A stretch of DNA of 64,000 bases from Vibrio quintilis. Lineage in GTDB: Bacteria > Pseudomonadota > Gammaproteobacteria > Enterobacterales > Vibrionaceae. The position numbers were made by a program, and so were the translations under genes. Shown here piece by piece: positions 1-8,771 of this stretch. The stretch lies in contig NZ_AP024898.1 of NCBI RefSeq assembly GCF_024529975.1, positions 992,001-1,056,000 of the forward strand. Reading direction: 5' to 3'. Position 1 is the stretch's first letter; the number at the start of each line of letters is the position of its first letter. The notes beneath the pieces are model-generated. The model saw only the letters and a list, made by a program, of their open reading frames with translations, searched no databases and had not been told where the DNA came from.

Positions 1-683
1 ATCCAAATGTGGATATTAGCTCTCTGAAAAAGACTTATAAAAAATTGGCTATTCCAGCCGTTGCTAGTGCACTACTATGGGCCTCCGGAACCATGTTGTA
101 TCAAATAATCTTTGGTCATATAGGCACTCTGGAACTTGCCGTTTACAGTACACTTGGTCCATTCGAATCATTATGCTATGCGTTGTTTTTTGGGCTGTCC
201 GTCGCCTGCTCTGTTATTATTGGGCAAAATTTAGGGCGTCAGCGATTTGATACAGCGATGGAAACATCTAAGCTCTTTACCAAGCTCTTCGCATTGTTAG
301 GCATCTCCACTACATTGTTGTTATTAGTTTTTCAGCCCTGGCTACTGTCTGCCCTGGAGATGAATTCCGAACAATATCTACCTCTTTCTAAACCGGCAAT
401 GACAATACTCAGCATTGCAATAAGTCTGAAAATGTTAAATATGGTCATAATCAATGGAGTATTAAGAGCCGGCGGTGAAAATGCTTTCTGTCTGCGAATG
501 GACTTTATTGCAATGTGGCTGTTTGGACTTCCTATTACTGCCTTGGCTGCATTTGTAATGGAATATAATTTCCAACAAGTCTATGCCATGATGTTGGTAG
601 AAGAAGTTATAAAACTGGGATTGTGCTGGCAACGTTATCGTAAAAACAAATGGTTACGTGATTTAACAACGGCTGAAACATAA
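1..683 (+). CDS. MATE-family multidrug efflux transporter, C-terminal half (5' end outside window)
   Basis: The reading frame is open from the first bases of the window, so the GTG at position 9 is an internal codon and the gene begins upstream. The visible 225 residues are very hydrophobic, with about six predicted membrane spans, and match the second half of a MATE (NorM/DinF) antiporter. The motif LAIPAVASALLWASGTMLYQ is the usual start of the second MATE repeat, and a conserved NGVLRAGG loop lies near residue 150. MATE proteins expel drugs and cationic compounds in exchange for Na+ or H+ and are normally about 450 aa, so roughly half is missing. The function is confident at family level; the substrate is unknown. 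Confidence 0.85.
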   Translation, partial: PNVDISSLKKTYKKLAIPAVASALLWASGTMLYQIIFGHIGTLELAVYSTLGPFESLCYALFFGLSVACSVIIGQNLGRQRFDTAMETSKLFTKLFALLGISTTLLLLVFQPWLLSALEMNSEQYLPLSKPAMTILSIAISLKMLNMVIINGVLRAGGENAFCLRMDFIAMWLFGLPITALAAFVMEYNFQQVYAMMLVEEVIKLGLCWQRYRKNKWLRDLTTAET

Positions 684-849
684 TAAGTAACCAATGCCTA
701 ATTTTCTTAATTACTTCAAGTCTTGTAAAAATATCATGCAAGTACATTGTAAATAATGATGGACATAAGAAGATCCAAGTCAATAATAACCCAGCAAAAT
801 GGTGAGTTTATAATTTTTATTTGAATCTTAAAATGAGGATTTATTTACT

Positions 850-1278
850 TTATACACTTGTCAGTAAAATACTTGTCTCACTGTTCAATACACCATCAAG
901 TTCTCTGATAACACGCAAAACAGAATCAAAGTGATGTAAATCATTAGCCTGTATTTCAACGATAAGATCCCAGGCACCATTTGTTGTGTGGATTTTGGTC
1001 AGTTCTCTTATTCCTTTCAAGCTTCTTATTACCTGACTTGTCGATTTACCCACAACCTCAATCATCATAATGGCTCGGACAACATTCTTTTCAATATTCT
1101 CATCCGTACGAATAGTAAAACCTAAAATAGCACCAGATGATATCAGTCTATCTAAACGGTTCTGAATCGTACCTCGAGATACCTTTAGACATTCGGCAAG
1201 ATACGATACAGACGCTCGGGCATCATTTCTTAGCTCAGCTATAAGCTTTCTGTCCAGTTCATCCTGTAAATAGGGCAC
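850..1278 (-). CDS. Lrp/AsnC-family transcriptional regulator
   Basis: About 142 aa. An N-terminal winged helix-turn-helix (VSYLAECLKVSRGTIQNRLDR) is followed by the alpha/beta RAM domain (residues about 65-140), which binds amino acids in this family. I chose the GTG at 1278 because a GGAGG lies just upstream at a good distance; an in-frame TTG at 1290 would place that GGAGG inside the gene. It is divergent from the ornithine cyclodeaminase gene with about 140 bp between them, the classical arrangement for an Lrp-type regulator sensing an amino acid or catabolite and controlling the neighbouring pathway and itself. Ornithine, arginine or citrulline as ligand is inference from context. Confidence 0.85.
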   Translation of the reverse strand: MPYLQDELDRKLIAELRNDARASVSYLAECLKVSRGTIQNRLDRLISSGAILGFTIRTDENIEKNVVRAIMMIEVVGKSTSQVIRSLKGIRELTKIHTTNGAWDLIVEIQANDLHHFDSVLRVIRELDGVLNSETSILLTSV

Positions 1279-1420
1279 CAACACCTCCAATAATACAAAT
1301 CACCAACAAAGCATATCAAATTGCAATAACAAATGTCACATTTTATAACCTTTTGTCATTTTAATTAACATAGATAGAAATTAACATAACTTCAAATTAA
1401 CAATCATTCAGGAGCCACTA
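1279..1420. promoter_or_regulatory. Divergent promoter region between lrp-type gene and ocd
   Basis: This 142-bp, very AT-rich spacer separates two divergent genes and holds several short dyads (for example ATTTTATAACCTTTTGTCATTTT) of the loose kind that Lrp-type regulators bind. An AGGAG lies 7 bases before the ocd ATG. No exact -35/-10 pair is assigned. Control by the adjacent Lrp-type protein is inferred. Confidence 0.4.
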
Positions 1421-2473
1421 ATGACTTTCATACTGCCAGCACAAAAAAATGTGCCATTTTTAGGTGTTAAAGATATTTGCAAACTTGTTGATGCTTACGG
1501 AATAGAAGCTTTTATAAAAGATCTTGCTCAAGAGATAAAAGAAGATTTTATTCAGTGGGAAAAACTCGATAAGTCTCCTCGTTATGCCTCACACTCTAAA
1601 GATGGAGTGATCGAATTAATGCCAGTTAGTGATGGCACGTTTTTTAGTTGTAAAACTGTCAATGGTCATCCAAACAATTATTTGAAAGGGTTACAGACTG
1701 TCGCAGCATTTGGTGTTCTTAATGACGTTGACAGTGGCTATCCTGTCCTTATCACAGAGATGTGTATATTAACTGCATTACGCACAGCAGCTACGTCGGC
1801 ATTAGTCGCTCAGTATCTGGCTCCGAAAAACAGCCAGCAAATGACGTTAATTGGCAATGGTGCTCAGTCAGAATTTCAGGCTCTCGCTTTTCGTTCTTTA
1901 CTTGGAATTAATCGAATTCATCTTTTTGACATTGATTCAGACGCTTCATCAAAAACCTTTCAAAATCTGATATCAAGAGGATTCGAAGTCTCCATACACG
2001 ACTCCGTCACCAGTGCTATTCATGATTCGCAAATTATCACAACCTGCACAGCAGATAAGACAAATGCCCAGATATTGTCTGATAAAATGATTAATGATTC
2101 GATTCACATCAATGCAATTGGTGGAGACTGTCCGGGGAAAACCGAATTGGAAAGTAAAATTCTGGAACGAGCCAGCGTATTTGTTGAATATCCACCTCAA
2201 TCAAGAATTGAAGGTGAGATACAACAAATGCCTGATGATTTCCCTGTAACAGAACTACATGATCTGTTTGATAACCAGCACCCTGGACGTCGCTCTGATC
2301 ATGAACTGACTATTTTCGATAGCGTTGGTTTTGCAAGTGAAGACCTGTCAATACTTCGCTTTGTCAGAAACATACTTGCAGATGAAAAAATAGTAAAAAA
2401 GAAAGAATTAAAAACTTTGGATGTCGTGTCCAGTCAACCTGATCCTAAAAATCTATTTTCACTTTTCCAGTAA
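1421..2473 (+). CDS. ocd: Ornithine cyclodeaminase / mu-crystallin family protein
   Basis: 350 aa, the usual length for the family. The Rossmann region contains LIGNGAQSEFQALAFRSLLG and the diagnostic INAIGGDCPGKTELE segment of ornithine cyclodeaminases. The enzyme uses bound NAD+ to convert L-ornithine to L-proline and ammonia. The ATG follows AGGAG at 7 bases. The next gene, an amidinotransferase-fold hydrolase of the CtlX type, starts 25 bases after the stop and would supply ornithine from citrulline, so the pair reads as a citrulline-ornithine-proline route. Some family members act on other substrates (lysine, tauropine-like imines), so substrate identity is probable rather than certain. 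Confidence 0.88.
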   Translation: MTFILPAQKNVPFLGVKDICKLVDAYGIEAFIKDLAQEIKEDFIQWEKLDKSPRYASHSKDGVIELMPVSDGTFFSCKTVNGHPNNYLKGLQTVAAFGVLNDVDSGYPVLITEMCILTALRTAATSALVAQYLAPKNSQQMTLIGNGAQSEFQALAFRSLLGINRIHLFDIDSDASSKTFQNLISRGFEVSIHDSVTSAIHDSQIITTCTADKTNAQILSDKMINDSIHINAIGGDCPGKTELESKILERASVFVEYPPQSRIEGEIQQMPDDFPVTELHDLFDNQHPGRRSDHELTIFDSVGFASEDLSILRFVRNILADEKIVKKKELKTLDVVSSQPDPKNLFSLFQ

Positions 2474-2498
2474 ATTATTAGCCGAATATGGAGGTTAT

Positions 2499-3455
2499 AT
2501 GAGTCTTTTAACCGCATGTCATTTATCAATGGAAAATAAACTTTTAACTGAAGAAAGTCAAAGCACCAACCAAGTTCTGATGGTACGTCCACATAAGTTT
2601 CGCGTCAATACGCAAACACTTTCGGATAATGCCTTTCAGCAAATATGCTCAACACAAAGTGAAGAAGAAATTGAGAACCGAGCCTATTTAGAAGTAACAC
2701 AAGCTATTGCCATTCTTCGGTCTCTGGGGGTGAAAGTGAAAGTGTTCGAAGACCGAACAGGAAATACACCCGATTCAGTGTTTCCCAATAACTGGTTCAG
2801 CACTCACAATGATGGAACACTGAATTTGTATCCAATGCTTGCACAAAACCGACGTCTGGAGAGAAAAAAGAGCATTATTCGTTTTCTGACTTCAAGGAAT
2901 ACCTATAATCAATTAAATGACTACAGTCAGTACGAACACAATGGAAAAATTCTTGAGGGAACAGGCTCGGTTATTTTTGATCACATACATAATTACTTTT
3001 ATGTTGCCCGATCACACCGAACCTCAGATGAGTTAATTAATAAACTCGCCAGCTCGCTTGGTATGCAACCCATTGTTTTCGACACTGAGGATGAATCAGG
3101 TAAACCAATATACCACACTAACGTCATCATGGGACTGGGTACAGAATTTGTCGTTATCTGTTTAGATGTTCTAAAGAATCTTTCTGAAAAAGAACAACTT
3201 CTTAACCATTTTAAATATACAGGTAAAGAAGTTATTCCAATCAGTTGGGATCAAGCAAAACATTTCTGCGGGAATGTTTTAGAACTACAGGGAAAACACA
3301 AAAAAATATTGGCCTTATCTTCCACTGCCTATCAGGCGTTAAACGAAATACAAAAATTCAGACTACAAAAATACGTCTATCTACAACCCATCCATGTTCC
3401 GACTATTGAAATGGCCGGAGGCTCTATACGTTGTATGATAGCCGAATTATTCTAA
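2499..3455 (+). CDS. ctlX: Citrulline hydrolase CtlX-like (arginine deiminase-related, amidinotransferase fold)
   Basis: 318 aa from the ATG at 2499, which has GGAGG 5 bases upstream; the open frame extends further 5' without a ribosome site. The protein has hallmarks of the guanidine-modifying superfamily: PDSVFPNNWFS (substrate-binding Asp and Asn), a catalytic-type His in YHTNVIMGLG, and a C-terminal GGSIRCMIAELF with the nucleophile-type Cys. This matches CtlX, which hydrolyses citrulline to ornithine, CO2 and ammonia. The placement directly after ornithine cyclodeaminase supports that reaction. The 3' end overlaps the convergent LysR gene by 4 bases. Confidence 0.82.
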   Translation: MSLLTACHLSMENKLLTEESQSTNQVLMVRPHKFRVNTQTLSDNAFQQICSTQSEEEIENRAYLEVTQAIAILRSLGVKVKVFEDRTGNTPDSVFPNNWFSTHNDGTLNLYPMLAQNRRLERKKSIIRFLTSRNTYNQLNDYSQYEHNGKILEGTGSVIFDHIHNYFYVARSHRTSDELINKLASSLGMQPIVFDTEDESGKPIYHTNVIMGLGTEFVVICLDVLKNLSEKEQLLNHFKYTGKEVIPISWDQAKHFCGNVLELQGKHKKILALSSTAYQALNEIQKFRLQKYVYLQPIHVPTIEMAGGSIRCMIAELF

Positions 3456-4339
3456 TTGAAATATTGCTTAAGAAAATCTATAAAAACACGTACCTTAGCG
3501 GGTAGAAGTTTAGTTTCTGTTATAGCGTAAACCGGGACAGGATTAGCAAACCATTGTGGTAGTACCGGAACTAGATCTCCTGTTTCAAGTTCGCTTTCGA
3601 TGGCGGTTTGTGGAATAAGTATAATACCTTGCCCCAATACCGCCAGACGTTTCATCATTCCAATATTATTCAAAGAAAAGCGCCCATTAATTTCCACTGA
3701 CACTTTTTTGTTACCATCGGTTAATACCCATGTTTTCATTTTGGGAAAGCCAATACATTGATGATGTTTAAGTATCGATGGATGATCAGGTACTCCAATT
3801 TTTTTTAAATAATTGGGGGAAGAATACAATTGCCCCTGAAACTGGGTCAGTTTTCTTGCTATTAAAGTAGAATCAGGTGATTCACCAATACGAATAGCTA
3901 CATCAACATTCTCTGTAACAAGACCTGCTCGTCTGGGACTCATATCAAGTTCAAAGTTTATATTAGGATATAGTCTTACAAATTCAGCAAGAGCAGGAGC
4001 CAGATAGACAGTAGCAAAATCCACAGGAACTGATGCTCTCAACAAACCACTTGCTAATGTTGCCATATCACCAAGTTGTTCATGAGCAAGGTTAGCCTCT
4101 GAAACAATTCGCTTACAACGTTCATAGTAAATCAATCCTGCTTCAGTAAACTCTACCTTTCTTGTTGTTCTATGCAATAAACGAAGACCTATTTCACTTT
4201 CTAGGTAACTGATTCTTCGTGATAATGTCGAACTTGGCATATCTAAAGCGTCAGCAGCTCGCCGAAAATTCATATATTTTCCAACTTCCACAAACAGTGC
4301 CATATCACTCAATATGTTCAATTTAATTGTTCCACACAT
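3452..4339 (-). CDS. LysR-family transcriptional regulator
   Basis: 295 aa, standard LysR length. The N-terminal winged helix-turn-helix contains NFRRAADALDMPSSTLSRRI and ends with the typical LLHRTTRKVEFTEAG. The rest is a periplasmic-binding-protein-like effector domain (residues about 95-290), with the pattern seen in the CrgA/DmlR branch. It is convergent with ctlX and overlaps its stop by 4 bases. No LysR-regulated divergent gene is present: what lies on the far side is integron cassette debris, so its original target may have been lost. Confidence 0.87.
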   Translation of the reverse strand: MCGTIKLNILSDMALFVEVGKYMNFRRAADALDMPSSTLSRRISYLESEIGLRLLHRTTRKVEFTEAGLIYYERCKRIVSEANLAHEQLGDMATLASGLLRASVPVDFATVYLAPALAEFVRLYPNINFELDMSPRRAGLVTENVDVAIRIGESPDSTLIARKLTQFQGQLYSSPNYLKKIGVPDHPSILKHHQCIGFPKMKTWVLTDGNKKVSVEINGRFSLNNIGMMKRLAVLGQGIILIPQTAIESELETGDLVPVLPQWFANPVPVYAITETKLLPAKVRVFIDFLKQYFN

Positions 4340-4510
4340 GCATCAATGAACTATATTTTGCCATGTTTATCTTTTTAATTCATCAGTCATACTTATAAAA
4401 AGTATCAATAATGACTCAAACAATAAAAGTTCTTTAACCATGACTTGTCGCCATTGTTGTCCAAGCCATTAACTACTGGTTTGTTGACGGCTTCTGCTTT
4501 TACTATTTTC

Positions 4511-4741
4511 CTACATTGAATACCTAAGCCTTAATGAACCTACCAAGTTGCCAATGATGTAGAAATCAGCCTGATTGGAGCCTGTAGGATAGCTCGATAT
4601 ATATAGAAATAATTTCCTCTCACAAACTTCCTTAACTGTATCATTTTTTGAGAAAACAAGAACTTTGTCAGAAATAGATGCGTCTATAGCTTCCACTTCC
4701 TTGAGACCTATATTTTCCGCATCAACAAATATGAATCTCAA
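4511..4741 (-). pseudogene. Truncated PIN-like domain protein (integron cassette gene fragment)
   Basis: 76 aa, starting at a TTG that has AAAGGAG about 7 bases upstream. The sequence begins IFVDAENIGLKEVE and contains a second acidic site near its end, NQADFYIIGNL; D at both sites is typical of PIN/NYN-like ribonuclease domains, which use a cluster of Asp residues to bind metal. Such domains are over 120 aa, so this looks like the N-terminal part only, ending in an unrelated RLRYSM tail. It sits directly after an attC site in the same orientation as the cassette before it, as expected for the next cassette of an array, but no attC follows it. Confidence 0.5.
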
Positions 4742-4768
4742 ATATTACTCCTTTATGTTTTAAGTATG

Positions 4769-4869
4769 TAACGCCCCAATCAATTGCGCATTGCGCGGTG
4801 ACTAAAGCGTTTGAAAAACTTCGAAACGCAACCACGAAGATTGACTGCGTCAATTGCATTGGATTGTTA
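4769..4869 (-). repeat. Integron attC recombination site
   Basis: Read on the minus strand, this 101-bp imperfect inverted repeat starts TAACAATCCAATGCAATTG and ends CAATTGATTGGGGCGTTA. The outer arms pair (CCAAT, CAATTG, CGC blocks) with bulges and a central asymmetric region, as in the attC sites of Vibrio chromosomal integrons. It begins within a few bases of the stop of the 607-aa gene and is followed at once by the ribosome site of the next gene, which is how cassettes are built. The terminal R sites deviate from the strict consensus outside the AAC and GTT cores. Confidence 0.78.
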
Positions 4870-4872
4870 GCT

Positions 4873-6696
4873 TTATGGTCTGCACAAAACTTTAGGTCGG
4901 ACTCCAACCTCAATGCAAGAAGAAACAAATGATGACATCAACCATAACAACTGGTTTTCGTGAGAAGTTAACTTTTTAGCTTCAGCTTTATGAATCAATT
5001 GTTCGATTTTTGATTTTCGAACGAAATTAACAGCCAAAACAACTTCTCGTTGGCAATTTGGGGATGACATTATATCAACAATATTTTTCTTTAAATGTTC
5101 AAAATTGTCGTATTCACCTCGAACTCGAGAAATATTAGAAATGATACTCGGCGGCTTAGGTTGGCCCTTTGGAGTCCGAATAGAAGGTGAATATCCCTTT
5201 GTCCACAATTTTCTCTTGCTTGCAATATTAGAATCTGATAGATAAACCTTACCTAAATTTTTTATTGCTTGACCAACGACCTCTTGCATTTCGCTGGCAC
5301 CGTTTGACTCTTTAGGTTTAGCTTTACTATGGACCAAAGCAACTCTAGGTGCACCTGACTTCACTTTGTTAAAAATGAAATGATCCGCCCATTCTTGACT
5401 TCCCAAGTCATCACAAATAATAATATTCGATGATTTTGTATAATATTTTTGTACTCTATAGAAAAGCGAATGGACAGGAAAATCCACACTTTTTTTCGTA
5501 ATGAACTTTTCCCCTTTTTCTGTTAAAGCCCGTTGAAAAGAATCTACACCCTCATATATTCCAGCGATATATTTTACATTTTGAATCATATTTGAATCTC
5601 TATACAGTCTTTTCCCTGTATAGAAATAACTTAAATCTGAAAATGTTATATCAAAGCAACCTTTCAAATTCAAAAACGACATTAATGTCATACTAGTGTT
5701 TTTATTATTATCAAAAACGCTATATTCTGACAAAGCAGAACATCGCAGGCTAAATGTTTTAGAGTTTTTAATTAATTCAAAGAAATCCCCTAATAGTTGA
5801 TATCTATTCTTAACAGAACCCTTGACTTCAAAGAATTTTTTACCTTGTTTTATTAATCTATTTTTTCTTGTATTAGAAATTGGCTTTGATTTAAAATTTA
5901 ACTCTAAATTATTACCAATATTTTCCATCAATCGACTAATATTAATCAATACAGCTGTAGGTAAAATATTTTTTGGTAAATCAATCAATTTTATAGATGA
6001 TGAAAATTGCTCCATAAACGGAGATACAGTGTTACTTTCAACTCTGGTTTTGAAATCAATACACCAATCGATTATGTTTTCAATATCACCTTTTTCTGAA
6101 TGCTCTGTTATACGACTGGTGTTAACTGATATTGAATAATTGTTATCATTTTCGCTAAATTTAGCTGTTCTCGGGATTAATCTATGACTATTGAATGTTG
6201 GTAGTGTCCCCATAAGATCATGGGCTTCATATGATTTTCTTAAAATATCATATTCTCCAATAGACATACCATTCACAGATAGCTTTTCACAACAGAGATT
6301 ATCAGACTGATTTATATAACTTGAAAGCTCTCTGCTAGTAAATATATCTAAATACTCTTTTAAATAACCTGATGGATCTGGACAATTTTTTTTCAAAACT
6401 GCTAAATATTTTTCGAATTCAACAAAAATAATAAATCCGTGCTTTATTTCAGATATTTTATTTCCTTTAATAAACGTTGGTTTACTTTTAATTTTAAAAC
6501 ATGCTGATGATATCTTTGCACTATTTCCATTCGTTGTAAAAATATCTTTCCTATATTCACAATTTAGAAAATTACCAAGTTTTTCCTTAGAAATCTCTTT
6601 AATGCATTTTTTCATCAACTCTTTTGATAAACCTTTTTGCAATTTATAGAATTTTGCAGATTTGGGAATATCATAATCATCTAAATCGATTTTCAC
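4873..6696 (-). CDS. Large integron cassette protein of unknown function
   Basis: 607 aa from a GTG with a strong AGGAGG about 5 bases upstream. The gene lies between two attC sites in one orientation: its start is 20 bases from the upstream site and its stop runs into the downstream one, with almost no spare DNA. I do not recognise the family. It is Lys-, Ser- and Asn-rich with no membrane segment, and has a central helical part (residues about 230-330) and a C-terminal basic tail. A region around residues 440-460 with IIICDDLGSQEWADHF looks like a buried beta strand plus acidic loop. Similar length and a YKLxKGL start recall the sporadically distributed TIGR04141/DUF6119 proteins, but I cannot confirm this. 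At 1.8 kb it is unusually long for a cassette gene. Confidence 0.72.
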   Translation of the reverse strand: MKIDLDDYDIPKSAKFYKLQKGLSKELMKKCIKEISKEKLGNFLNCEYRKDIFTTNGNSAKISSACFKIKSKPTFIKGNKISEIKHGFIIFVEFEKYLAVLKKNCPDPSGYLKEYLDIFTSRELSSYINQSDNLCCEKLSVNGMSIGEYDILRKSYEAHDLMGTLPTFNSHRLIPRTAKFSENDNNYSISVNTSRITEHSEKGDIENIIDWCIDFKTRVESNTVSPFMEQFSSSIKLIDLPKNILPTAVLINISRLMENIGNNLELNFKSKPISNTRKNRLIKQGKKFFEVKGSVKNRYQLLGDFFELIKNSKTFSLRCSALSEYSVFDNNKNTSMTLMSFLNLKGCFDITFSDLSYFYTGKRLYRDSNMIQNVKYIAGIYEGVDSFQRALTEKGEKFITKKSVDFPVHSLFYRVQKYYTKSSNIIICDDLGSQEWADHFIFNKVKSGAPRVALVHSKAKPKESNGASEMQEVVGQAIKNLGKVYLSDSNIASKRKLWTKGYSPSIRTPKGQPKPPSIISNISRVRGEYDNFEHLKKNIVDIMSSPNCQREVVLAVNFVRKSKIEQLIHKAEAKKLTSHENQLLWLMSSFVSSCIEVGVRPKVLCRP

Positions 6697-6715
6697 TAAA
6701 CCTCCTGAATAAAGC

Positions 6716-6814
6716 TAACGCTTAGCACAGCGGCAACCCACCGATGCCCTCGCGAATTTATAACTTTAAACAGCGACTGCGAAGCTAAATTTAGTCCGCT
6801 GTTGCGCCTTGTTA
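6716..6814 (-). repeat. Integron attC recombination site
   Basis: On the minus strand the site starts TAACAAGGCGCAACAGCGG and ends CCGCTGTGCTAAGCGTTA. The arms pair over ACAGCGG and GC-rich flanks with a bulge, and the middle holds a second dyad. Its sequence differs from the other attC in the window, which is normal because each cassette carries its own site. Together the two sites delimit a cassette of about 1.95 kb on the minus strand. No integrase gene and no attI are visible here. Confidence 0.75.
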
Positions 6815-7476
6815 AATAAAGTTTCTAATGTAACCGATTAAATGACAACGTCTTTTTACTAACGACAGTCATGCGGTTACAACAAGTGCTGCATTCGTCA
6901 GAGTTACCAACGACGAGCTCGCCACAGCACCAAGCCGTTTTGTGGTTATTGAACCGTGCCGCCCGAGAATGCTAAATAAGCTAATTGCCACTGCTCGATG
7001 CTAACGGACAACTTTAGGTCACTGGCATATTGGCGATTACGTAGAAAATTAAACGGCAATTTCACCAAAGAACAACCGAACTAGAAGCGCCACTTTTGTA
7101 GGAGAAAGCGATTCAATTGCAGCGAATGACCAACCCACTACTAATAAATTTGCGGTGTTTATTTGCAGCTATTTAACAGTCTTTTTTCAACGGACAATGT
7201 CCACATTTTGCAGAGATAAAATATGGACATGATGACTGTAATAGCCTGATTAATTGCCCGATATTTCAGATAATGAATACAAATGTGGAACATGTCGTCT
7301 TAATAAGACTCATCATGACACTTGAAGAAAAATAGTCAACCAAACACATAGAGTATGTGTATTCGAGAAAGGAAAATTCCACGATTTTTGGCATAATCGC
7401 AAACCGAAATGGGGCAAAAACATGCTAGATGTGATTGCTCCCCCAAACTACTTCTATTTTGAATGAGGATACATTC
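6815..7476. other. Gene-free stretch upstream of the cassette, with one dyad
   Basis: No convincing gene is present in 660 bp. An imperfect inverted repeat with half-sites TGTAACCG (6829) and CGGTTACA (to 6881), each extended by ATGAC/GTCAT, could be an operator or hairpin; the same TGTAACCG half-site forms the large palindrome at 22677. The remainder is interrupted in every frame and resembles decayed cassette DNA. Confidence 0.45.
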
Positions 7477-7944
7477 TTAAAAAGAAACATAAATTATCTT
7501 TTCATTACTCTTACTGAAATCATCTTCCCATTTAACAAGAACTTTGTGTTTAGATCGAGTTCCAAGGCAAGAACTAACCCATAGCTCCGTTCCATCTCTG
7601 GGTTCTAGAATCTCGTATGGAAACTTATCGGCCATACTGGATGATGCTCCAAGTTCATCACCATCAGGAAATTCTAACCTAACATTCTTTGCCGCATTTG
7701 CACCAGAGTTAAACACTTTAAGCTTATATTTCCCTTGGCTTAACTTAATAATTCTCGCACCAATATCAGCCTTCTTGGATTTAAGAATTTCCCCCTCTTC
7801 TTTAGCCAATAAACGCTTATTAAGAGCATCTTGGTTCTCATTTACTTCCTTTTGATGCTCATTAAATTTGTTGGACTTGTACATTGAGTAAATTGAAAGG
7901 GCAAGAGCAAGTGTTGATACAACTTCACTGTAACCAAAGTCCAT
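7477..7944 (-). CDS. Small membrane-anchored protein of unknown function
   Basis: 155 aa. Residues about 8-24 (VVSTLALALSIYSMYKS) form one membrane anchor, followed by a charged coiled-coil-like linker (residues 25-60). A C-terminal all-beta domain with the pattern YKLKVFNSGANAAKNVRLEFP recalls an immunoglobulin-like or CARDB-like sandwich. Its ATG overlaps the stop of the upstream zinc-ribbon gene by one base (TAATG), so the two are translationally coupled and probably act together. The function is unknown. Confidence 0.7.
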   Translation of the reverse strand: MDFGYSEVVSTLALALSIYSMYKSNKFNEHQKEVNENQDALNKRLLAKEEGEILKSKKADIGARIIKLSQGKYKLKVFNSGANAAKNVRLEFPDGDELGASSSMADKFPYEILEPRDGTELWVSSCLGTRSKHKVLVKWEDDFSKSNEKIIYVSF

Positions 7945-8228
7945 TACTTAAACCTTATGTGTTTGTTACCTTTGAACATGCTTTTTAGTTCTTTCTTAAG
8001 ATCACCAGCGAACTCTTGACCAATTTCATCCACCTGAGCTTGAATTAATTCACTATTTTCTTCTTGAAGTTGTGCTCTTGTTGTTTCATAGCCACAACAA
8101 GAACACTTGACGATATGGGTATCATCATCTGAATATTCGTCTTTTTCATCAGTTATAAATTCTGTCCCGCCACATGTAGGACACATTAATGAAATTGAAC
8201 GATTATATTTATCTGGATTTATTGGCAT
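7944..8228 (-). CDS. Small zinc-ribbon protein, TFIIB-type ribbon
   Basis: 94 aa. Two CxxC knuckles, CPTCGG near residue 16 and CSCCGYET near residue 43, make an N-terminal zinc ribbon of about 40 residues. An acidic helical segment follows (QEENSELIQAQVDEIGQEFAGDLKKELK), then a short basic tail. It is coupled to the downstream membrane-anchored gene by a TAATG overlap. Such ribbons bind nucleic acid or protein; no specific role can be given. An upstream region with TTATATAAATA-like sequence may hold the promoter. Confidence 0.72.
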   Translation of the reverse strand: MPINPDKYNRSISLMCPTCGGTEFITDEKDEYSDDDTHIVKCSCCGYETTRAQLQEENSELIQAQVDEIGQEFAGDLKKELKSMFKGNKHIRFK

Positions 8229-8551
8229 ATAACCCTCAAAGGTATAAAAGTAATTCTTACACCAATAATACTACTATTTGCATATATTTGTATAAATCAA
8301 AATGATAAATGCCAACTAGGAACCAATTGAGCATCAAAAAATAGGTCAAGAATTGATGAGAAAGCCGAATTGGAACTGATGCTAGCTAATAATGGGGCAC
8401 TTCTGAGCTACACAGCCTAGTCAGCACGAATCTGGACATTTCCAAGTTATCGCTTTTGCTAATTTAGCTGATCACGGATAACTTCAAGTATTGCATCAAT
8501 CAGCTCCTGCCCCCCCATAATAGAATGCATTTTATTTTTGGCCGGTATACA

Positions 8552-8584
8552 CAATAAAAAATGCCAGAGTACGGGGGCTCTGGC
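8552..8584 (-). terminator. Rho-independent terminator of the PTS-hexulose operon
   Basis: On the minus strand the stem GCCAGAG / CTCTGGC with an 8-base C-rich loop is followed by ATTTTTTATT. It lies about 190 bp past the last operon gene (DUF2913 protein). Confidence 0.72.
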
Positions 8585-8747
8585 AAAAGAAGCTGATCTA
8601 TATCAAATGAGTTGGAGCAACTCAATATGATATCGACACCAACAACAAAAGCAGCAACCATTTTTGATCTTTTCCGGCTCCTGACAAGCTCGTATAAACG
8701 GAAAAGACCCTAAAAGTATTAAAACGCCGTATTCATAGACCAATATT

Positions 8748-8766
8748 CTAGGCTAATACAGCCTAG
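8748..8766. terminator. Short hairpin just after the DUF2913 gene
   Basis: A perfect 7-bp stem, CTAGGCT / AGCCTAG, with a 5-base loop begins 6 bases past the stop of the gene at 8772. No U-run follows, so it may be an mRNA end-stabilising hairpin rather than a terminator. Confidence 0.45.
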
Positions 8767-8771
8767 TCTCT

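Larger units (their letters stand above)
8229..8771. other. Gene-free stretch of 540 bp containing two hairpins
   Basis: No supported gene. The right half holds the terminator at 8552-8584 and the small hairpin at 8748-8766, both placed to end transcription of the minus-strand operon that finishes at 8772. The left half shows only short interrupted frames. Confidence 0.5.

Noticed and set aside
2421..2498. Longer start of the citrulline hydrolase gene overlapping ocd.
   Set aside because: The extra 26 residues lie in the ocd gene and have no ribosome site, while the ATG at 2499 has GGAGG.
4722..4928. A 68-codon minus-strand frame over the attC site.
   Set aside because: It merely reads through the attC repeat and the end of the 607-aa gene.
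6815..7476. A third attC site around 6890-6990.
   Set aside because: I could find no pair of outer arms with AAC/GTT cores.
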